Shown: piece after piece, positions 56,803 through 64,000 of the stretch
How the letters are laid out: each line of letters opens with the position of its first letter
Position numbering within the stretch: position 1 is the first letter of the stretch
NCBI RefSeq assembly: GCF_000243735.2
Contig: NZ_AHMP02000003.1
Span: forward strand, 3,122,001 to 3,186,000
Direction: 5' to 3'
DNA length: 64,000 nucleotides
From: Leptospira kmetyi serovar Malaysia str. Bejo-Iso9
GTDB taxonomy: Bacteria > Spirochaetota > Leptospiria > Leptospirales > Leptospiraceae
Notes under the pieces: generated by a model
What the model saw: only the letters and a program-made list of their open reading frames with translations
Database searches by the model: none
Told to the model about the DNA's origin: nothing
Program-made: the position numbers and the translations under genes

Positions 56803-57327
56803 ATGGTTCAATCCGATTCTACAGATTTTTCGATTTTATACGAGGAAAACCACCGAACCGTATATCATTTTCTTCTTAAGATTTCCGGTGATCCGGAGGT
56901 TGCGGAGGATCTTACACAAGAAGCCTTCCTAAAAGCGTTTACCTTTTTCGCGAAATTCGATTCTAAGATCGCTTCTTTCAGTACGTGGACATGTTCTATT
57001 GCAAAAAATTTATACTTCAAGCATTATAATAAACAGAAAAAAGAGTTTGGGAACCTCAGCCTCGGAGATTTGGTCACCGATATAGAAGTGAATCCGGAGA
57101 TTCCGGAAAATTTAGAGAAAGCTTTTTTAGAAAAAGCAATAAAAGATTCAATTGAGAGTCTTCCTGAGCCCGAAAAAAGTATAATATTATTTAAGGAACT
57201 CGAAAGGAAAACTCTGAAAGAAACCGCGCAAGCTTTGGGAATTTCAGAAAGAACCGTAAGTAGAAGGTTGATTTCAGCCGTCTCTTTACTCAGAGCTCAA
57301 ATGGAAAAAAAAGGACTCCAATTCTAA
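56803..57327 (+). CDS. ECF-type RNA polymerase sigma factor
   Basis: The 174-residue protein has region 2 (VYHFLLKISGDPEVAEDLTQEAFLKAF, SFSTWTCSIAKNLYFKHYNKQKK) and region 4 (SLPEPEKSIILFKELERKTLKETAQALGISERTVSRRL), no region 3. It is 11 bases upstream of a membrane-anchored FecR-like protein gene, the usual partner for sensing across the envelope. Its own promoter and target promoters are not identifiable here; the divergent Cys-rich lipoprotein is a candidate target. Confidence 0.92.
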   Translation: MVQSDSTDFSILYEENHRTVYHFLLKISGDPEVAEDLTQEAFLKAFTFFAKFDSKIASFSTWTCSIAKNLYFKHYNKQKKEFGNLSLGDLVTDIEVNPEIPENLEKAFLEKAIKDSIESLPEPEKSIILFKELERKTLKETAQALGISERTVSRRLISAVSLLRAQMEKKGLQF

Positions 57328-57338
57328 GATTTTCTACC

Positions 57339-58706
57339 ATGAAAGCAAAAGTAGACAACATAGAACGTTTTGAAGACCTCTTAGGGAAATACCTGTACGG
57401 TGAACTGGACGCCGAAGGTAAAAAGGAACTTCTTCAATTTGTAATCAAAAACGAGAAAGCTCGTTCTATGTACCAATCCTCTACTCGAGTGAATTCGGTT
57501 TTGTCCTACGCTCTTTCCGATTCCGCCGAAAAATCCGGCTCCGGACAAGCCGGAAAAATATTAAACTTTCCGAATGTTATTTTTAAATCCCGTCCCCTGA
57601 CTTCCGGTCTTGCCGTAGCGGCTGTACTTTTAATCGCGGGGGTTTCTTTCTGGTTGAGTTACGGAACCTGGTCCGATACGAAATTGGATCAAGCCTTTAT
57701 CAATTCGTACGGAGATTGTAAGATCGACGGTGTGGCTTCTCAACCCGGTGCGAATCTTCTCGATCGTAAATTGGTTTCCGGAAATTTTTCGATCTGCGAA
57801 TTTCAAGTCGAAGGCACAAAAAGCGTCGCGGTTCGTATGTTGCCCGGTTCGGAAGTTTCCGTTACCGGAAATAAAAAATATTCTTCCTTAAACGTGGCTC
57901 GTGGCTCCGTGCTCGTGGATTCGATTCAAAACGAAACCGCGGGAGAAGGGTTATTGGCGATTCTTTCTCCCGATGTAAGAGCGTTTCTCATCGGAACGAA
58001 GGTCGTTTATTCCAGAGAAGTGGGAGAATCGCATTCCAAACTCGATTTGGACGTTTTGGACGGAAAGGTAGAAATTGAAACCGGTCCTTCCATCGCTTTT
58101 GAAAAAACGGCGAATTCTTTAACGAATGAAGAACGGGAATTTTTGAAGATGAACTTTCCGATTCTTTTTCAAAGTAAGAAAGTTCAAATCAACCGAGGAC
58201 AATCCTTGTCTTGGAAGGGAATTCCCGAGTCGAGTTTGAAGAAGATTCGTTCTTTGGAAAAAAGCATCGAAGAAGCCAAGGCGAAGGGCGTAAAACTGGA
58301 AGAGAGTTTCGTCTTTGCGTTGAATTCCGATGTTCGTAAACTCGGAAGTGAAAGTGTGGTTTCCATGTTTTCGATGGACGACGATCTGAACAAAAAGATC
58401 AAGAACATGCTTCCGAATCAGGAAAAGGATTTGGAAGAGAAATTCAAATCCATGGTCCGTTTCGCTCCTACCGATCTCAAACAGGTCGAAAAATTAAAGT
58501 CCTTGGTCGCGAAACTCGACAACACCGCCTTAATTCAGATCTTAAAGGATAAAAATCAACCCGATATCGAAAGGGTGATTCATTTCAAAGACGGTTCTCA
58601 TGTGAAAGGTTTCGTTTATCAACACGAGAGTTTTTATATTCTTTTGAAAAACGATGGAAACCTTCTTTTCCCGATCGACGCAGTTGATTCGATCGATTTC
58701 GAATAA
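57339..58706 (+). CDS. FecR-like membrane protein, probable anti-sigma/co-sensor
   Basis: The 455-residue protein has a cytosolic N-terminal helical part (about 1-85: FEDLLGKYLYGELDAEGKKEL, similar in layout to anti-sigma domains), one membrane segment (about 88-108), a FecR beta domain (about 120-255: VRMLPGSEVSVTG, SLNVARGSVLVD) and a long C-terminal helical region. It ends with a small beta module (HFKDGSHVKGFVYQHE, LFPIDAVDSIDF) that also begins the next gene's product. The gene order sigma factor then FecR suggests it controls the sigma factor. Confidence 0.82.
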   Translation: MKAKVDNIERFEDLLGKYLYGELDAEGKKELLQFVIKNEKARSMYQSSTRVNSVLSYALSDSAEKSGSGQAGKILNFPNVIFKSRPLTSGLAVAAVLLIAGVSFWLSYGTWSDTKLDQAFINSYGDCKIDGVASQPGANLLDRKLVSGNFSICEFQVEGTKSVAVRMLPGSEVSVTGNKKYSSLNVARGSVLVDSIQNETAGEGLLAILSPDVRAFLIGTKVVYSREVGESHSKLDLDVLDGKVEIETGPSIAFEKTANSLTNEEREFLKMNFPILFQSKKVQINRGQSLSWKGIPESSLKKIRSLEKSIEEAKAKGVKLEESFVFALNSDVRKLGSESVVSMFSMDDDLNKKIKNMLPNQEKDLEEKFKSMVRFAPTDLKQVEKLKSLVAKLDNTALIQILKDKNQPDIERVIHFKDGSHVKGFVYQHESFYILLKNDGNLLFPIDAVDSIDFE

Positions 58707-58754
58707 AAAACCTATCTTGACTTTTGTATTCATGGGGAGGATTTTTCGAAATCC

Positions 58755-59720
58755 ATGAATTTTTCCGAATTGAAAAAGAACGTTCCGAATCCTTCTCCGA
58801 AATACCGCACAGGCTTGTCCTTTTTTTTTGGCCGCGTTGAAACCTATTTTTTATATTCTCTTTTTATAATACTGTTATTCCGTTTTGATCAAAATCCATT
58901 GTTTGCGGATACGGTCGTTTTAAGAAACGGGGTCGAATACAAAAACGTTAAAACGAACTTGGGAAAAACCTCCCTCAAAATCCGAACGGAATCAGGTGGC
59001 ACGTTCAGTGTTCCGATCACCGCGATTAAATCGATCAAATCCATTCCCGTTCAGTGGGAAGAAAAGCCCGGGGAGAATGGGTCGGTTGAAGAAGTAGAAA
59101 CCGTTTCTGAAGAAGAGGATCAACCCGAAAATTCCCCGACTTCAAACGAATCTTTGAACGCACAAAACGATTCCACCTTTAAAAGTAGAACCGAAGCGGC
59201 CAAATTTTCGATTTTGGAATCTCTTCCGAGTTTGATTCCGGGTTGGTCGAATTTATACTTTTTAGGTTATCCTTCGCTCGGTGCGCTTTTCTCTTTGACC
59301 GAATTGTATTTGGTTCATCTCATTTCTCTGTATTCAAAACACAGTCCTCGTTATTACGAAGATGCGAGTAATCTTGCGCTCGCTTACGTGAACTTGGATC
59401 CGAACGTTTCCAGTCAAAATCCGAAGTTTGCCAGTTTGGTTTTCGCATACGAAAATTCTTTTTTGGTAAAAGATCCGATCAGCGGCGGTTATACGACTCA
59501 CGATAAAGTTCGGGAAGGAAAAGAAAGATCGATTACGGGTTTGATCACCGTGTTGTTGCTAGATTTTTCGATCACACAAATGCTTTCGATGAACGCAAAG
59601 TTGAAATCGGAAAAGGAAGTCGGAGCGGAGAAGGGTTCGTTCGATATTCGAGTGGGAGGTCGTTTGCGGCCCGAGTCGGGTGAAATGGAATCTAAACTTT
59701 CTTTCGTTTTTTATTTCTAA
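58755..59720 (+). CDS. Exported protein with Sm-like N-terminal module and membrane region
   Basis: The 321-residue product has a hydrophobic signal-like segment (about 34-48) ending near FADT. The mature N-terminus (VVLRNGVEYKNVKTNLGKTS ... FSVPITAIKSIK) is a short beta module of the same layout as the C-terminus of the FecR-like protein upstream. An acidic linker (about 105-145) leads to a C-terminal part with GWSNLYFLGYPSLGALFSLTELYLVHLISLY and a second hydrophobic stretch, suggesting membrane association, perhaps DUF5683-like. It is the third gene in the sigma factor cassette. A GGGGAGGA site lies about 12 bases before the ATG. Confidence 0.65.
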   Translation: MNFSELKKNVPNPSPKYRTGLSFFFGRVETYFLYSLFIILLFRFDQNPLFADTVVLRNGVEYKNVKTNLGKTSLKIRTESGGTFSVPITAIKSIKSIPVQWEEKPGENGSVEEVETVSEEEDQPENSPTSNESLNAQNDSTFKSRTEAAKFSILESLPSLIPGWSNLYFLGYPSLGALFSLTELYLVHLISLYSKHSPRYYEDASNLALAYVNLDPNVSSQNPKFASLVFAYENSFLVKDPISGGYTTHDKVREGKERSITGLITVLLLDFSITQMLSMNAKLKSEKEVGAEKGSFDIRVGGRLRPESGEMESKLSFVFYF

Positions 59721-59787
59721 ACGAATCGAGAATGGGCCGCCTTGTTGTCGATCGGCGACCCTTGTTTTGACAAGCGTTAGTGGGCGG

Positions 59788-60009
59788 TTACGCGGCTACG
59801 GAATTTCTTCCCATTTTTCCTACGAAGTAAAGAATTCCACCACCAACAACCAGACCGGCTCTGATCGCCCAGCCCGTTGCGGTTCCCCAGTTGTCGATCC
59901 ACATAAGAATTCTTAAGTTGTAATTGAAAAAGCTCAGCGCGCCCGAAGCAACGCCCGCAAAAGAAAGAAAAGCTCCTAAAGAAGATATCTTGTCCTTGAT
60001 CTGATCCAT
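59788..60009 (-). CDS. Small membrane protein, unknown function
   Basis: A 73-residue protein with two hydrophobic segments (about 10-30 and 48-66, the latter GWAIRAGLVVGGGILYFVG) and a short basic tail. AAGAGGTG nine bases before the ATG is a strong ribosome site and supports a real gene. It is convergent with the exported protein gene, and its start is 173 bases from tmRNA. Confidence 0.7.
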   Translation of the reverse strand: MDQIKDKISSLGAFLSFAGVASGALSFFNYNLRILMWIDNWGTATGWAIRAGLVVGGGILYFVGKMGRNSVAA

Positions 60010-60181
60010 TGTAATTGCACCTCTTGGTAATCGAATGTTAAAGAATTAACAAACGGTTTCGGGTTTTTTCCCGGCATTTCAATATTATTGCGAAATGTTT
60101 CGGGTAAAATTCTCCGTTTGATAAAAAACTTGCGGCAAAGCTCGAGTTTCTTAGTTTTGACAGTCTAATCAAAGAACAGCA

Positions 60182-60528
<347 letters not shown>

Positions 60529-60638
60529 CGTTCTTCGTCTTATTTTCGATCCGTTGCTTTCTATTTGAACTAAATCCTCTTTTTCAAAGTCTGACTGAAT
60601 ATAAAAGAACGTTTCGTTCTTACCGTTGGAGAAGGATC

Positions 60639-61295
60639 TTGGAAACTAGAATCGCAATTTACTCGGACGTAGTTTGTCCTTGGTGTTACATTGGAAAAAA
60701 AAGATTAGAGGATGCGATTTCCCTTCGAAAAAAGTCCCACCCCGATGATACTATCTTAATCGAATGGAAACCTTTCCAATTGAATCCCGATCTTGCTCCT
60801 GAAGGAGAGGATCGCGTTCTTCACATGACGAAAAAATTCGGTTCCATCGATCGAGTAAAGATGATGGTTCAAAGAGTCGCCGATATCGCGCAGACCGAAG
60901 GACTTCCCTTTTCCGTAGAACAAGCCGGTCATCAACCGAACACATTCCTATTACACGCGTTGATCCGCAAGGCCAAAGAAACCGGAAAGGATTCCGCGCT
61001 GGCCGAAGTCTTTTTCAGAAATTTTTTCGCGGAAGGAAAGAATCTTTCCGATTCGAAAATCATATTAGAATGTTTGCAAGAGGTCGGAATGAGCGCGGAA
61101 GATCTCGATTCCGTAAAAGGCGACGAAACGCTTCTAAAAAAAATCTACGAAGAGGAAATGCAAGGTCGTCAACTGGGAGTCAGCGGAGTTCCCTTTTTCG
61201 TGTTCAACGAAAAATATGCGGTTTCCGGCGCTCAGGAATCCGCCCTTTTTCTCCAGGTGTTCGATCGACTGGAAGAAGAAAGCGCAAATTCCTGA
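60639..61295 (+). CDS. DsbA family oxidoreductase (FrnE-like)
   Basis: The 218-residue protein has the DsbA-like thioredoxin fold with CPWC at 13-16 (IAIYSDVVCPWCYIGKKRLE), the second signature MTKKFGSIDRVKMM and the cis-Pro loop GVSGVPFFVFNEKYAVSGAQ. It matches the FrnE/2-hydroxychromene-2-carboxylate isomerase-like group and lacks a signal, so it is probably cytosolic. It starts with TTG at 60639, preceded by GGAGAAGGA. It is the first gene after tmRNA. Confidence 0.9.
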   Translation: METRIAIYSDVVCPWCYIGKKRLEDAISLRKKSHPDDTILIEWKPFQLNPDLAPEGEDRVLHMTKKFGSIDRVKMMVQRVADIAQTEGLPFSVEQAGHQPNTFLLHALIRKAKETGKDSALAEVFFRNFFAEGKNLSDSKIILECLQEVGMSAEDLDSVKGDETLLKKIYEEEMQGRQLGVSGVPFFVFNEKYAVSGAQESALFLQVFDRLEEESANS

Positions 61296-61320
61296 TTTCG
61301 AATATTCCTTTCTTTGAATA

Positions 61321-63213
<1,893 letters not shown>

Positions 63214-63349
63214 TCTCGGTTCTCTATTTCCTGATCCGCGCGTTAGCGCGTTGTATGTTTTGAATTCATTTGAAAAAGAATCCACAAAATTTCTCTTTTC
63301 GTTTGGATTCTGGTTCCTGGTTTAGACTTCGGAAGAAATTTGGTAGGCT

Positions 63350-64000
63350 ATGCGATATTCTCATTTTGGTCGTAAATTTTTAAAACAAACGGGAATCGGA
63401 CAACTGATGGACGATCTCGGAAATCCCCCGCCGGGCGCTTGTATGTTGGGCGGCGGAAATCCCGCGTCGATTCCCGAAGTCGCCCGAACCTGGAAAGAGA
63501 TCGTAACGGAACAAATCGAGTCGGGAAGAATGGAAAGAATTCTCGGGAGTTACGAATCCCCGTCCGGAGTTCAGGAACTCCGCGAGATGGTCGCCTCGAT
63601 CCTAACGGAAGAATCGGGAACTCCGATCGGCGAGGATCAAATCGCGATCACCAACGGAAGTCAGAACGCATTCTATTTCTTATTAAATTTTTTCTCCGGA
63701 AATTTCGAAAACGGACAAAGAAAGAAAATTCTTTTTCCCATTCTCCCCGAATACATCGGTTACACGGATCAAACCTTGGAGCCGGATTCGTTTCTTTCCT
63801 TTATGCCGGACATTCGGGAAACGGGCGATCGATCTTATAAATATTTTATCGCTTCGGAAAAATTCGACTCCGTGCGCGACTGGAAGGAAGAAGCCGGTTG
63901 CATCTGCATATCTCGTCCCACGAATCCTACCGGAAACGTAATCACGGACGAAGAACTCCGGTTTTTGATTGAAAGAGCGAATAACGCGGGAATTCCTTTG
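63350..64000 (+). CDS. avtA: Valine--pyruvate aminotransferase, 5' part
   Basis: From the ATG at 63350 the frame is open to the window edge (217 codons). The translation opens [21 protein letters not shown] and contains [43 protein letters not shown] and [19 protein letters not shown], which closely follow the AvtA family. AvtA transfers an amino group between valine and pyruvate (alanine). The end of the gene, including the PLP lysine, lies outside the window. GGAAG lies upstream at good spacing. Confidence 0.93.
   Translation, partial: MRYSHFGRKFLKQTGIGQLMDDLGNPPPGACMLGGGNPASIPEVARTWKEIVTEQIESGRMERILGSYESPSGVQELREMVASILTEESGTPIGEDQIAITNGSQNAFYFLLNFFSGNFENGQRKKILFPILPEYIGYTDQTLEPDSFLSFMPDIRETGDRSYKYFIASEKFDSVRDWKEEAGCICISRPTNPTGNVITDEELRFLIERANNAGIPL

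Noticed and set aside
60157..60162. TTGACA as -35 of tmRNA
   Set aside because: It lies only about 20 bases before the mature 5' end, leaving no room for a -10 unless the mature end is made by processing; the true promoter is probably further upstream.

Overview
The window reads as a chromosomal segment of a Leptospira species (Spirochaetota). The evidence is the spirochaete-style lipoproteins, the many leptospiral-type signalling proteins, a tmRNA whose tag reads ANNELALAA, and genes packed on both strands in short operons. Base composition looks clearly richer in G+C than L. interrogans, which would suit one of the higher-GC pathogenic-clade species; that species-level remark is an inference. 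I see no insertion sequence, prophage or CRISPR array.

Layout. 1-3513 (minus strand): a small lysine-rich exported protein, aat, thpR and a fused pabB-pabC gene. 3539-7414: a MASE1 sensor kinase, then a TetR regulator with an operator-like palindrome in front of an integral membrane protein. 7411-14874: a fungal-type cystathionine gamma-synthase homologue, prfA, an EcsC-like protein, a lipoprotein, a membrane-anchored degenerate nitrilase, a Nudix protein, a rhomboid protease and a second TetR. 15203-15969: a coiled-coil protein, a structured 160-bp segment bounded by a copy of the tRNA 3' end, and tRNA-Leu(CAG). 16087-18019: hisB-hisH-hisA behind a strong promoter that leaves almost no leader. 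18109-23164: a VKOR-DsbA fusion, a zinc-ribbon membrane protein, a SpoIIE-type phosphatase and a DUF885 protein. 23188-28562: thiD, an alkyltransferase-like protein, a GAF sensor kinase, rsgA and a degenerate HD-type protein.

28697-34990 holds envelope lipoproteins: a FecR-domain protein, a PEGA-domain protein and a 1197-residue TPR protein, the last two translationally overlapped. 35010-41952 holds trmB, an MBL-fold hydrolase, a PilZ protein, an HELGH protein, engB-tilS and a GAF/PP2C phosphatase. 42205-52551 holds a GAF sigma-54 activator, a DUF3095 protein, a SET protein, an ABC exporter, an ACT protein and a tandem pair of degenerate HD-GYP proteins. 52617-64000 holds aroC, a short nuoG with nuoI, a lone DUF433 protein, a Cys-rich lipoprotein, an ECF sigma factor with a FecR-like partner and an exported protein, tmRNA (ssrA), a FrnE-like DsbA protein, a class III nucleotidyl cyclase and the start of avtA.

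Taken together this is mostly core housekeeping (translation fidelity, tRNA modification, His, folate, chorismate and thiamine metabolism, complex I) interleaved with dense signal transduction: two histidine kinases, two PP2C phosphatases, a sigma-54 activator, an ECF/FecR pair, PilZ, cyclase-like proteins and three HD-like proteins that lack catalytic histidines. The less ordinary parts are the degenerate HD-GYP family, the fungal-type Met enzyme, the ECF-FecR-exported protein cassette with a shared C-/N-terminal beta module, and the tRNA-Leu scar.
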